NCBI RefSeq assembly: GCF_030149515.1
Contig: NZ_JASBRI010000028.1
Location: 1 to 64,000 of the forward strand
Direction of reading: 5' to 3'
Source: Maricaulis sp.
Lineage (GTDB): Bacteria; Pseudomonadota; Alphaproteobacteria; Caulobacterales; Maricaulaceae
DNA length: 64,000 bases
The notes under the pieces are model-generated. The model did no database searches, was not told where the DNA came from, and was given only the letters and a program-made list of their open reading frames with translations. Below are positions 1 through 7,770 of this stretch, one piece after another. The position numbers were made by a program, and so were the translations under genes. Every line of letters begins with the position of its first letter. Positions within the stretch are counted from its first letter, which is position 1.

Positions 1-30
1 AGCCCGTCCGTACCTGCCCGGTCTTGACCG

Positions 31-189
31 CCCGGCGCGAGCCGGGACCAAATCTCCGTGTGCGGGACGCCGGACGGCGTCACACACAGCTACCAGCGAC
101 GACGCCCTAGGCGTCCCGCACCCCTCCCATACCGCCAGCGCGAAAGCGCGTGGCGCCGTCCGGGCTGCCCGCTCCGGAAAACCGGGGAG
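31..189 (+). other. Structured untranslated stretch with four stem-loops
   Basis: Four hairpins can be drawn in this stretch. The first has a 6-bp stem (31-36 with 41-46) closed by a GCGA tetraloop. The second has a 12-bp perfect outer stem (60-71 with 110-121) and a 6-bp inner stem (76-81 with 101-106). The third (134-141 with 146-154) has a GAAA tetraloop and one bulge. The fourth (172-177 with 182-189) has an AAAA loop and a small bulge. Two GNRA loops on the plus strand favour a plus-strand RNA. It may be a small RNA, the leader of the gene at 255, or a repeat cluster. I recognise no known RNA family, and I see no protein-coding gene in bases 1-254. Confidence 0.4.
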
Positions 190-254
190 GTCAAAACGGG
201 GTTCCGGCCGCCGGGCATTCACAGCTTGGGGCAATTCGGCTAGGTCTTGCGGCC

Positions 255-869
255 ATGCATCTGACACATCTCATCGTTGACGATTTTTTCTCCGAGCCGC
301 ACCGGGTGCGCGAGGCGGCGCTGTCGCTGGACTATCCGCCGCGGGCGGAGGGCGCGGCCTATCCGGGCCGCAATGCCCGCCATCCGCTGGTGCTGGAGGG
401 GATCGAGCGCCTGATCGGCGATCTCGTGCACGAGCGTCTGGTTCCCGCCCGGAATTCCTCCCACAGCATTCCCCGGCTGGCGCTGGACGGGGCGGACCGC
501 AAGGCCAGCGTCCATATCGACCGCAATCACTGGTCGGTGATGATCTATCTGACCCTGGACGAGCATTGCCGGGGCGGCACCCATTTCTTCCGGCACAGGA
601 AGACGGGGCTGGACCGTGCCCCGCTGTTTCCCGGCGAGGCCGAGGCGGCCGGCTATCCCAATGCCGATGCGGCGGTCACCGACATCCTCGAGACCGGTGC
701 GAACGACCGTTCGCAATGGGAAGAGACCATGATGATCCCGATGAAGTTCAACCGCATGGTGCTGTTCCGCGGCTATATCTGGCACGATGCCGGCGTGTCC
801 TTCGGCACCGGGCCGGCAAACGGGCGGCTCATCCTGCCGCTCTTCTTCGAGAATGCCGCCGTTCGCTAG
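255..869 (+). CDS. DUF6445 family protein, probable 2-oxoglutarate/Fe(II) oxygenase fold
   Basis: The 204-residue protein opens with a short beta strand and the motif VDDFFSEPHRVREAAL, typical of DUF6445 proteins. An H-x-D pair (VHIDRNHW), a later WHDAG histidine and a GRLILPLFF arginine have the order and spacing of the H-x-D...H...R site of Fe(II)/2-oxoglutarate oxygenases, so such a fold is plausible. Substrate and reaction are unknown. The ATG at 255 was chosen because the family begins there; the frame stays open upstream to 150 but that part is low-complexity. The gene converges on the TadG-like gene, with a hairpin terminator between them. Confidence 0.75.
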   Translation: MHLTHLIVDDFFSEPHRVREAALSLDYPPRAEGAAYPGRNARHPLVLEGIERLIGDLVHERLVPARNSSHSIPRLALDGADRKASVHIDRNHWSVMIYLTLDEHCRGGTHFFRHRKTGLDRAPLFPGEAEAAGYPNADAAVTDILETGANDRSQWEETMMIPMKFNRMVLFRGYIWHDAGVSFGTGPANGRLILPLFFENAAVR

Positions 870-902
870 CCGGCCGGCGGCGCGGGTGCGACAAGAGAAA
901 AT

Positions 903-935
903 GAGCCCGCCCCGGGCAAGTCGGGGCGGGCTCTT
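903..935. terminator. Bidirectional hairpin terminator
   Basis: An 11-bp perfect stem (903-913 with 923-933, GAGCCCGCCCC paired to GGGGCGGGCTC) closes a nine-base loop. It lies in the 91-base gap between two converging genes and has only a short T-containing tail on the plus side. It probably serves both genes. Confidence 0.7.
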
Positions 936-960
936 CCTGATCGCCGGCCTTGGGGGGAGG

Positions 961-2397
961 TTATTCGATCAGGAAGGCATGACCGCAGCTCGCGCCGCGG
1001 AGAAACAGGTCGGCTTCCGCCAGGTGCAGGCCCAGATCCCCGGCCAGGTTGTCGACTTCCCGGAGGATCGAACCGGTCAGCGGGCCCAGCGGCAGGGAGG
1101 TCCCCGCAAGTCCCGCATTGACACCGGCGCCGGACCGCAGCGTTTCCGGTTGGCCGCTGGCGATGTGCCGTTCGGTCATGGTGACCCGCCGGCGGTCGCC
1201 GGTGCCCAGATCGACCGAAAGGGCCTGCCCCAACGCTCCGCCGGTCTCCACCACCAGCCGCGCGGGACTGGTCGTGACGTCGAAATCGGCGCTGACACGT
1301 CCGCCGGGACCGCAGCTGACCCGTGTCAGTTCGGCTTCGGCCATGGCCGCTTCCAGCCGGATATTGATACGCGAAAGGCCGACGCCCAGCTGGGTGAGAA
1401 GGTCGAGCTGCCGCGTTTCCGCCCGGGCGCCGGGCCGGCTTGCGGCTTCGACGGGGGGCGATTGCGGGCGCTCGCCGATGGCCAGGCTGACCGCGGCGAA
1501 GTGTGCGTCCAGGTCGATGGCGACCTGGTGCTCGGAATTGGCGGCATAGGCCGTCGCTTCGATGATGTCGAGCGCGGAAACGTGCGCACCCAGCATGCCG
1601 TCCATAAGCGGTGCCGGGGCAATGGCCGAGGCTTCCAGAATGTCGCCGACGCGCACCGGCTTGCCGCGGCGCAGGGCCCGTTCGGCGATGCGGCCAAGAA
1701 TGCCGGGTGCATCCCTGCCCGCCGCTGCGTGAACGGCCCGCAGGATGGATCGGGGCGGCACGTTTGCATCGAGAATCTCCTCATATGTGCCGGTGTGGAT
1801 TCCGGTTTCTCCAGCCACCGCGTTAAGAAAGGCCAGGCTGTCGATGCGAATATCGGCAAGCGACCGGTAGTCCATGGCCGTAATGCGGCCGTCATGGCCG
1901 ATGAGAGCGCCGAGTATCTCGCCGCTCGCGCCGCCTTCCAGGCGCGCCAGACGTGAACCGACCGCGAAGCTGGCGGTGTCGCGCCGGGCGGCCGCGGCCT
2001 CGGCCAGCAGGCCGGCGATGCGGAGTTGGCCCCAGTCGTCGGTGATCTGGGCATGCAGGTCGACGCGGACGGCATTGAAGGGCCGCGCGCCTGCCTCGAA
2101 ACGCTGGTAGGGCGGCAGACCGGGATCCGGTATGTAGTGCCCGGGTGTCAGAATGGGCGCATAATGTTCTCGAACCAGGCCCTGATCCTCGATGATCTGC
2201 AGGGCGTAGGCGCTGGAATAATCCTGGTCGCGTACCGAGACGAGGGCAATCAGGTCGGCCAGGGCCTGCATGCGGCGGTCCTCCAGATACTGCAGGCCGT
2301 GGGTCAGGATGGCGGAGACCAGAACGGCAATGATGCCGATACTCATGGCGTATAGCGGCAGCACCGAGCCGCGCTCGTTTCGCAGGAAATCGCGCAT
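961..2397 (-). CDS. TadG-like pilus-assembly/secreted protein
   Basis: The 478-residue protein starts RDFLRNERGSVLPLYA and continues into one hydrophobic segment (about residues 14-36). This is the N-terminal layout of TadG/TadE-type Flp-pilus-associated proteins, in which a basic patch and G-S/A-x-x-x-x motif precede a single membrane helix. The long remainder would be periplasmic and shows no catalytic motif that I recognise. The ATG at 2397 follows a GGGGGGTGAG stretch and the stop of the upstream frame by one base; an ATG at 2412 is also possible. No tadA, tadB, tadC or cpaF genes lie nearby, so the link to a pilus rests only on this resemblance. Confidence 0.6.
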   Translation of the reverse strand: MRDFLRNERGSVLPLYAMSIGIIAVLVSAILTHGLQYLEDRRMQALADLIALVSVRDQDYSSAYALQIIEDQGLVREHYAPILTPGHYIPDPGLPPYQRFEAGARPFNAVRVDLHAQITDDWGQLRIAGLLAEAAAARRDTASFAVGSRLARLEGGASGEILGALIGHDGRITAMDYRSLADIRIDSLAFLNAVAGETGIHTGTYEEILDANVPPRSILRAVHAAAGRDAPGILGRIAERALRRGKPVRVGDILEASAIAPAPLMDGMLGAHVSALDIIEATAYAANSEHQVAIDLDAHFAAVSLAIGERPQSPPVEAASRPGARAETRQLDLLTQLGVGLSRINIRLEAAMAEAELTRVSCGPGGRVSADFDVTTSPARLVVETGGALGQALSVDLGTGDRRRVTMTERHIASGQPETLRSGAGVNAGLAGTSLPLGPLTGSILREVDNLAGDLGLHLAEADLFLRGASCGHAFLIE

Positions 2398-2398
2398 C

Positions 2399-2713
2399 TC
2401 ACCCCCCGCCATTGCGGATGATCTGGCGGTAGGTGTAGGGGCTTTCCGGCAGCGGAAGCAGACCCGCGAAGATGTAGGCCGGATGACCCTCTACCGAGTA
2501 GGTGATCACGACTTCGGTGAAGTATCCGTCGTCATTGATGTCCAACCGGGCCGCCGACGGGTCCAGGAGCGGGTAGGCCTCTATCTTGGCATTGAAGTGA
2601 TCCCGCGCGAGGCGGGTCCGTTCGGCGTTGCCCAGCCCCGCGATCGTCGCCCTGCCGGTTTCCGCGGAGGCGGAGATCGTCCCGGCCGTCAATCGAAGCG
2701 TGTATGTGCGCAA
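2399..2713 (-). pseudogene. TadE-like fragment lacking its N-terminal membrane segment
   Basis: The frame gives about 104 residues ending FAGLLPLPESPYTYRQIIRN, which resembles the C-terminal part of TadE-like pilus proteins. TadE proteins are usually 150-200 residues and begin with a hydrophobic helix; that part is absent. No ATG or GTG is available: the first codon used here is TTG at 2713 without a clear ribosome-binding site. The frame stays open upstream into the end of thrC. It abuts the TadG-like gene by one base, so the two are probably co-transcribed behind thrC. It may be a decayed gene or a small protein with an unusual start. Confidence 0.45.
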
Positions 2714-2768
2714 AAGTCGCTGGAAGGCCTGATGAAATTCTGGCGCGATTTTCTCCGCCGGGCGGACT

Positions 2769-4064
2769 TCAATCCAGCGCTTCGGCCAGCGCGCCGGGCG
2801 TGCCGGCGATGTCGCGGACCCGGACAGGGCGGTTCAGAACATCGCCGAGTGCGGGCGGGAGTTCGACGCGGTGATCGAGCGCCGGTTCGACGATATCGGC
2901 GAACTTGCCGGGATGCGCGGTCGCCGCAGCGATCCAGCGACGTCCGGTCCGCATCCCGGTATCCAGTCGCGCATGGGCCTCCAGGGCCGTCGCGGTATGC
3001 GGGCAGGCCATATAGCCTGTGCGGTCGAACGTCCGGCGCAGGCGGGCGCGGATCGTCGCGTCGTCGACGCATTCGACTGCCGCGATTTCGGCATCGGGAA
3101 AGGCTGCCAGGCGTTCGAAATTGCTCGGCGCGCCGACATCCATCGCATTGGCGATCGTGGCAATCGAGGCGCGCGGCTCGTAGCGATGCGAGACGAACCA
3201 GCTGGAAAGCGTCGTATTGGCGTTGGTCGCCAGCACGATCGGACCGATGGGCAGGCCGCAGGCCCGGGCCAGAACGGCCGCAAAGGCATTGCCCAGATTG
3301 CCGGTGGGCACGACAAGGCCGGGTTTCTCGCCGGTTTCGGCATAGGCGTCGAGCGCAGCGCGGGACCAGTAGACCATTTGCGGCAGGAGCCGGCCGATGC
3401 TGATCGAATTGGCCGATGTCAGCGTGTGCCGGGCACTCAGTTGCCGATCGGAAAAGGCCGCCTTGACCATGGCCTGGCATGCATCGAAATCGCCGTCGAC
3501 ACGAAGGGCCTCGACCGGGGGGGCCCAGCAGCACAGCTGGTGTTCCTGGAAGGCGGAAATGCGGCCTTTGGGAAAGAGGATCACCGCGCGGGTGCCGGGA
3601 ACCCCTTCGGCGGCACACCCGGCCGCGCCGCCCGTATCGCCCGAGGTGGCCACCAGAACCGTGACGGGATTGCCGGCGCTCTGGCCCAGGGCCGAAAAAG
3701 AGCGGAACAGGAAGCGGGCGCCGAAATCCTTGAAGGCGCCCGTGGGGCCATGAAACAGTTCGAGTATCTCAAGTCCCGGATCGCCGGGATCGGGACGTAT
3801 CCGCGGGGCCGGGAAATTGAAGGCGTCGCGGCAAATCGGACCGATCTGGCCGGCCAGGGGCGAGCCGGCGAAGAAGGGCGCCAGAAGTCGTTCACCCAGA
3901 TCGGCCAGTCCGCCTGTTCCATCGAAAGCGTCCGGGGCGAAGGCGGGCAGCGTGCCCGGCAGGTAGAGCCCGCCATCCGGCGCGGCGCCGGCGCGCAATG
4001 CGGTATCGGCCGTCACGCCGGGCGCCTGGCTGCGGGTCGAGATGTACAGCATGGGGTCGCTCAT
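2769..4064 (-). CDS. thrC: Threonine synthase
   Basis: This PLP enzyme converts O-phosphohomoserine to threonine, the last step of threonine synthesis, in the cytoplasm. The 431-residue length fits the long (class II) threonine synthases. Visible signatures are the PLP-lysine motif GPTGAFKDFGARF, the phosphate-binding ATSGDTGGAA, and VPTGNLGNAFA. The start codon overlaps the thrB stop in an ATGA arrangement, so thrB and thrC are translationally coupled. It is the third structural gene of the thr operon whose leader lies at 6850-7131. Confidence 0.95.
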   Translation of the reverse strand: MSDPMLYISTRSQAPGVTADTALRAGAAPDGGLYLPGTLPAFAPDAFDGTGGLADLGERLLAPFFAGSPLAGQIGPICRDAFNFPAPRIRPDPGDPGLEILELFHGPTGAFKDFGARFLFRSFSALGQSAGNPVTVLVATSGDTGGAAGCAAEGVPGTRAVILFPKGRISAFQEHQLCCWAPPVEALRVDGDFDACQAMVKAAFSDRQLSARHTLTSANSISIGRLLPQMVYWSRAALDAYAETGEKPGLVVPTGNLGNAFAAVLARACGLPIGPIVLATNANTTLSSWFVSHRYEPRASIATIANAMDVGAPSNFERLAAFPDAEIAAVECVDDATIRARLRRTFDRTGYMACPHTATALEAHARLDTGMRTGRRWIAAATAHPGKFADIVEPALDHRVELPPALGDVLNRPVRVRDIAGTPGALAEALD

Positions 4065-5005
4065 TCCAGGGGCTCCAGGCGCAGGCCGGCAGAGTCCAGG
4101 GGCGCATCGTAGACGGTGGCCGGACAGCCGGCCGCCTTGAAGGCGCCCGACATGGCCGATTCCACTGCCGGCAGGTCGCGTTCGCGGGCCCAGGCGAAAA
4201 CCGAGGGGCCGGAGCCGGAAAAGGAACAGCCCAGGGCACCGGCGTTCAGCGCGGCAGTTTTGACCGCAGCCAGTTCGGGCAGAAGCGTGGCGCGCTGGGG
4301 TTCGATGAAGACGTCGTTCAGACCGCTGGCCACGAGGTCGACATCATTGGTCGCACAGCCGGCGACGAAGGCGGCCATGTTGCGGGAATGTTCGACTGCT
4401 ATGTCCTTGGCGATCACCGGCGCGAGCAATTGGCGCGCGGACTGTGTCTCGATGGTGCGCCGGGGATGGAAAAGCAGGCAGGCGATGTCTGCGGGCAGGG
4501 GGAGTCGGCGGATCAGTGGCGGGTCGAGCCGGGCCGCCAGCACAAGACCGCCCATCAGGGCCGCCATTACATTGTCCCACGGCGGCGGGTCGGCGGAGAC
4601 CCTTTCACCTTCCATGGCCAGAGGCAGCAGATCGGACAGCGAAAACGGGCTTTCCAGCACGGCATTGGCGGCACCGGCCGCGGCGACGGCCGACGCAGCT
4701 GACCCGCCCATGCCGGCGCTCATGGGGACGCCCTTGTGTACATCCACGCGCAGTCCGAACCGGGCGCCGGCGGCCTCGAGCACGGCCGACGCCGCGGCGA
4801 GGGCGCAATTCTGCCCGACGGTGCCGGGCAAGGTCTCGACCAGGCCGGACACGGTGCCCAGGCGCACACCCCGGGTCTCTTCAACCGTGACGCTGACCGT
4901 ATCGCGCACGGCATCGAAGGCGAGGCCGAGCACGTCGAAGCCGACGCCCACATTCCCGATGCTGGCGGGTGCGCTGGCGCGGGCCGCCGTTCTTTTTGAC
5001 TTCAT
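4061..5005 (-). CDS. thrB: Homoserine kinase (GHMP family)
   Basis: The protein phosphorylates homoserine with ATP to give O-phosphohomoserine, the substrate of ThrC. The 314-residue protein has the GHMP-kinase ATP-binding motif GVPMSAGMGGSAAS near residue 92, an N-terminal ASIGNVGVGFDVLGLA and a C-terminal GCSFSGSGPSVFA loop. This is the GHMP type, as in E. coli ThrB, rather than the APH-like homoserine kinase (ThrB2) of many alphaproteobacteria. ATGA overlaps join it to the fused aspartokinase-homoserine dehydrogenase upstream and to thrC downstream. Confidence 0.95.
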   Translation of the reverse strand: MKSKRTAARASAPASIGNVGVGFDVLGLAFDAVRDTVSVTVEETRGVRLGTVSGLVETLPGTVGQNCALAAASAVLEAAGARFGLRVDVHKGVPMSAGMGGSAASAVAAAGAANAVLESPFSLSDLLPLAMEGERVSADPPPWDNVMAALMGGLVLAARLDPPLIRRLPLPADIACLLFHPRRTIETQSARQLLAPVIAKDIAVEHSRNMAAFVAGCATNDVDLVASGLNDVFIEPQRATLLPELAAVKTAALNAGALGCSFSGSGPSVFAWARERDLPAVESAMSGAFKAAGCPATVYDAPLDSAGLRLEPLE

Positions 5006-6792
5006 GCCACCGATCCCGTCGATATTCGGCGGATATGGCTAAGCGGATTCTCCGGAACGGGCGATGTTTCAGCGTTTCCCGCCAGATAGGCGCGCTGAAT
5101 GTCCATGATATCGGCGAAGACGGCCTCTGCGGTGGGCCAGCGGCCCGCGCCCTTGCCGTGCACGGCAATCGTCCGGTGCGGCAGACGCACAAGGAAGCCA
5201 TTGCCCTCGTTCACCAGTCCCGCCAGGGGGTGAGCCGGGTCCAGCGCCTCGATATCGACACGTGCCTCGACCTGCCCCTCCGGGGACACGGTGCAGCGCG
5301 CGACCTGTTTGAAGACGAGGCCCTCCTCGTTGACGGCACGAATCCGATGGTGGTCGAGATCGTTCAGGCTCTCGCACGGGATCCTGTCGGGAGCCAGGGT
5401 CACGCCGAAGGCATGGCGGACGATGATGGCCAGCTTGTCGGCCGCATCCAGCCCGTCCACATCGGTGCTCGGGTCGGCCTCCGCGAATCCTAGGCGCTGG
5501 GCTTCGGCGATCGCGTCGGCCAGGCGCGCGCCGGCCCGCAATTGACCGAAGATGAAATTGCAGGTGCCGTTCATGACGCCTTCGACGGACAGGACGGTGT
5601 CATTGGCGGCCAGCAGGTCGATCAGTTCGAGTATCGGTACTCCGCCCCCGACCGCTGCCGAGTAGCGCAATTGCCGGCCCTGCTGGCGGGCGAGCTCCTG
5701 AAGGCGGTCGATATCCAGTGCCACCACGGCCTTGTTGGCAGAGACGAGGTGGCTTCCATCCCTGAGGACGCTTTGGCTCAGCGAGCGGGCAAATCCGGTA
5801 CCGCCCATGGTTTCCACAACGATGTCGGGCGTGTTTGCCAGCGCATCGGCCGGGTCGTCGGTGAAGCTGAGCACGGTGTCGCCAACCGCCCTGGCGTGCT
5901 TGTCCGGGTCGCGGACCAGCACGGGGGCGAGTTCGAACCGGCCCGGATGCGCCAGAAGGTGCGAGCATACTCCGGCTCCCACGGCGCCATGCCCAAGGAC
6001 GGCCACGCGCAGCCTGCCGGTATTGGGAACGGGCCCCGCGCGGCGTTTCACCGCGCCGATGCGCGTGGCGAATGGGCGGCCCAGGGCGGCCACTTCGATC
6101 ACCACGCGATTGTCCCGGGCGCGGAAGATAGCCTTCTCCTGGACCAGGCCGCGGCTGACCTTGGCGGCCTCGTCATAGTCGAGCTGGTCAAGCCGTACGG
6201 CTTCGGGATTTCTGGCCGGGTCGTCGGTATACACACCGTCGACATCCTTGATCAGGCGTACCCGGTCGGCGCCGAGCCAATGGGCGAATTCCACTGCGGT
6301 TAGATCCGTGCCGCCCCGCCCGAGCGTGACGGGACCCTCGACCCCTTCACCGAAGAAACCCGGTGCCACGATCACATCGGCGGACTCGAAATGCGACAGG
6401 ACACGGTCCGCATCGAGGCCGGTGAGATTGGCATCCAGGGGCTCGCCATCGGCCTTGAGACCCATTTCGTGGGGATCGAGAACGGCGGAGGGGATTCCGG
6501 AACGCTGCAGCGCCAGACCCATGAGCGCCGCCGACTTGATTTCCCCGCATCGCACCAGCCGCGCCATCAACCGGTCCGAGCAATTCTGGCCGACCGTATG
6601 ACCGACACCGAACAGGGCGTCCGTCTCGCCCTGCAGTGCGGACACGACGGCAACGACTTTCTCGCCGCCGCGAGTATGGCGATAGATCTCGTGCGCGGCG
6701 CGGGCATAGTCGTCGGGCTTTTGCAGGACAGAACTGCCGAATTTGAGAACGCACAGCTTGAGCGGTTTTCGGGCTTCTAGGTCGAGGGGCAT
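5002..6792 (-). CDS. thrA: Bifunctional aspartokinase-homoserine dehydrogenase without ACT domains
   Basis: It carries out the first and third steps of the aspartate pathway, aspartate to aspartyl phosphate and aspartate semialdehyde to homoserine. Counting from ATG 6792 (596 aa), an aspartokinase core spans about residues 12-246 (LKFGSS, GRGGTDLTA, KDVDGVYTDDP). A homoserine dehydrogenase follows directly at about 260-571 (GHGAVGAGV, SANKAVVA, GVMNGTCNFI, DPSTDVDGLDAADK). Only about 14 residues join the two. The ACT pair that lies between them in E. coli ThrA (820 aa) is missing, and there is no C-terminal ACT. I chose 6792 because AAAGGA lies ten bases upstream; the longest frame starts at 6849, immediately after a terminator U-run. 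Confidence 0.92.
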   Translation of the reverse strand: MPLDLEARKPLKLCVLKFGSSVLQKPDDYARAAHEIYRHTRGGEKVVAVVSALQGETDALFGVGHTVGQNCSDRLMARLVRCGEIKSAALMGLALQRSGIPSAVLDPHEMGLKADGEPLDANLTGLDADRVLSHFESADVIVAPGFFGEGVEGPVTLGRGGTDLTAVEFAHWLGADRVRLIKDVDGVYTDDPARNPEAVRLDQLDYDEAAKVSRGLVQEKAIFRARDNRVVIEVAALGRPFATRIGAVKRRAGPVPNTGRLRVAVLGHGAVGAGVCSHLLAHPGRFELAPVLVRDPDKHARAVGDTVLSFTDDPADALANTPDIVVETMGGTGFARSLSQSVLRDGSHLVSANKAVVALDIDRLQELARQQGRQLRYSAAVGGGVPILELIDLLAANDTVLSVEGVMNGTCNFIFGQLRAGARLADAIAEAQRLGFAEADPSTDVDGLDAADKLAIIVRHAFGVTLAPDRIPCESLNDLDHHRIRAVNEEGLVFKQVARCTVSPEGQVEARVDIEALDPAHPLAGLVNEGNGFLVRLPHRTIAVHGKGAGRWPTAEAVFADIMDIQRAYLAGNAETSPVPENPLSHIRRISTGSVA

Positions 6793-6850
6793 GGGTCCGG
6801 TGTCCTTTGGGTCTTTGCTGCGTGGTGAGGAAGTCTTGGTTTCGGGCATG

Positions 6851-6883
6851 AAAAAACCCGCTCGCCGGGCCGGGGAGCGGGTT
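6851..6883 (-). terminator. Intrinsic terminator/attenuator in the thr operon leader
   Basis: On the minus strand a 9-bp perfect stem (AACCCGCTC with GAGCGGGTT, bases 6883-6875 and 6863-6855) with an 11-base GC-rich loop is followed at once by a run of T residues reaching 6851. This is a canonical intrinsic terminator, placed between the Thr-rich leader frame and the fused thrA gene. Its position before the first structural gene identifies it as a probable attenuator rather than an end-of-operon terminator. Confidence 0.8.
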
Positions 6884-6909
6884 CGGTGTGTTGCGGTCGT
6901 TTCGATCCG

Positions 6910-7062
6910 CTAGCGCACGCCGGCCGCCCCCCAGGTCCAGGAGGTGGTCGTAATCATGGTGGTGGTGGTACCGAGGCCGCCGTCAGTCGTGCAGCCAAGA
7001 CCGGACAGACCGGTCGCGGTCTGGGTCTGAAGGCCTGCAATCATTGTCGCGTCGAGCGGCAT
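6910..7062 (-). CDS. thrL: Threonine-rich leader peptide of the thr operon
   Basis: The short frame ends with four consecutive Thr codons, Met, Ile, then three more Thr codons, Ser-Trp-Thr-Trp and a short tail before TAG at 6910. Seven of the eight Thr codons in the core are ACC. A terminator hairpin starts 27 bases after the stop, and thrA-thrB-thrC follow. This is the architecture of the enterobacterial thrL attenuator (Thr/Ile codons, terminator, thrABC). The sequence is not related to E. coli thrL. The start is uncertain: in-frame starts exist at 7131 (GTG), 7125, 7077, 7062 and 7044, none with a strong ribosome-binding site. I use the 50-codon version. Confidence 0.65.
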   Translation of the reverse strand: MPLDATMIAGLQTQTATGLSGLGCTTDGGLGTTTTMITTTSWTWGAAGVR

Positions 7063-7306
7063 GACGGATCCATCCATGAGGCAGCGGCGTGCTGCGTTTG
7101 CGAAGTCGTACAAAGAAAGGCGCATCTTCACGCCAACGTCAAACAGTTTTTTGCTCGCGAAGCCATTTCCGGTCCGCGGTGTGCACGATTTTGTCTCAAG
7201 GATTTCCCGGCAATTGTACCGGACGAAAGCGATCCTTGCGATTTGCCGTGTTGTGACGGACGATCTTCACCAGGATGGCGCAAAAGCGGGACAGGGGAGA
7301 TTCTAC

Positions 7307-7711
7307 ATGCTCCGCAATATTCTGGCAGTGATCGCAGGCATCGTGGCCGGCGGCATCGGCGTCGGCGTATTCGAATGGCTGGGACATATGGCCTTCCCGC
7401 TGCAGCCGGCGCTGATGGCGCAGCTTTCCGACCCGGAAACCTTCCGGGAGGCCGCCGCGCAGGTGCCTGACATCAATCGCCTGGCGGTCGTGGCCGCATG
7501 GGCCCTGGGTGCCCTTGTTGCCGGTGCCGTGACCGCCTTCGTCGCGCGCCGGCGCCATACCGGCCTCGCCCTGATCGCCGGCGGCGGGCTCCTGTTCGCG
7601 GGATTGAGCAATCTGATCATGATCCCCAGCCCATTGTGGATGTGGGCGCTGGGGCTGGCCGTATTCATGCCCATGGCCTGGCTGGGCGCGCGCCTGGTTC
7701 CGCACCGCTAG
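7307..7711 (+). CDS. Small integral membrane protein, function unknown
   Basis: The 134-residue protein is strongly hydrophobic, with about four membrane segments (roughly residues 4-25, 60-80, 84-103 and 108-128), and ends in a short basic tail. I recognise no catalytic motif. The ATG at 7307 has AGGGGAGA about eight bases upstream, which makes it preferable to earlier in-frame starts back to 7061. It is divergent from the thr operon leader and converges on pckA; a hairpin separates it from pckA. Confidence 0.75.
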   Translation: MLRNILAVIAGIVAGGIGVGVFEWLGHMAFPLQPALMAQLSDPETFREAAAQVPDINRLAVVAAWALGALVAGAVTAFVARRRHTGLALIAGGGLLFAGLSNLIMIPSPLWMWALGLAVFMPMAWLGARLVPHR

Positions 7712-7715
7712 ACAG

Positions 7716-7744
7716 GAAAAAGCCCCGGCCGTTTCGGCCGGGGC
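7716..7744 (-). terminator. Intrinsic terminator of pckA
   Basis: A perfect 10-bp stem (7722-7731 with 7735-7744, GCCCCGGCCG and its complement) with a three-base loop is followed on the minus strand by TTTTT. It lies 27 bases beyond the pckA stop. The hairpin may also end the converging membrane-protein transcript, but the plus side has no T-run. Confidence 0.85.
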
Positions 7745-7770
7745 CCGATCTTTGCCGCACGGGAGTGTGA

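Noticed and set aside
1-254. RNase P RNA, tmRNA, 6S or SRP RNA at the left edge
   Set aside because: The diagnostic conserved sequences of these RNAs are not present, so only an unassigned structured region is reported.
787-4112. Long open frames on the plus strand across the TadG-like, thrC and thrB region
   Set aside because: They are complementary shadows of well-supported minus-strand genes, with Arg/Gly/Pro-rich low-complexity translations and no recognisable domain.
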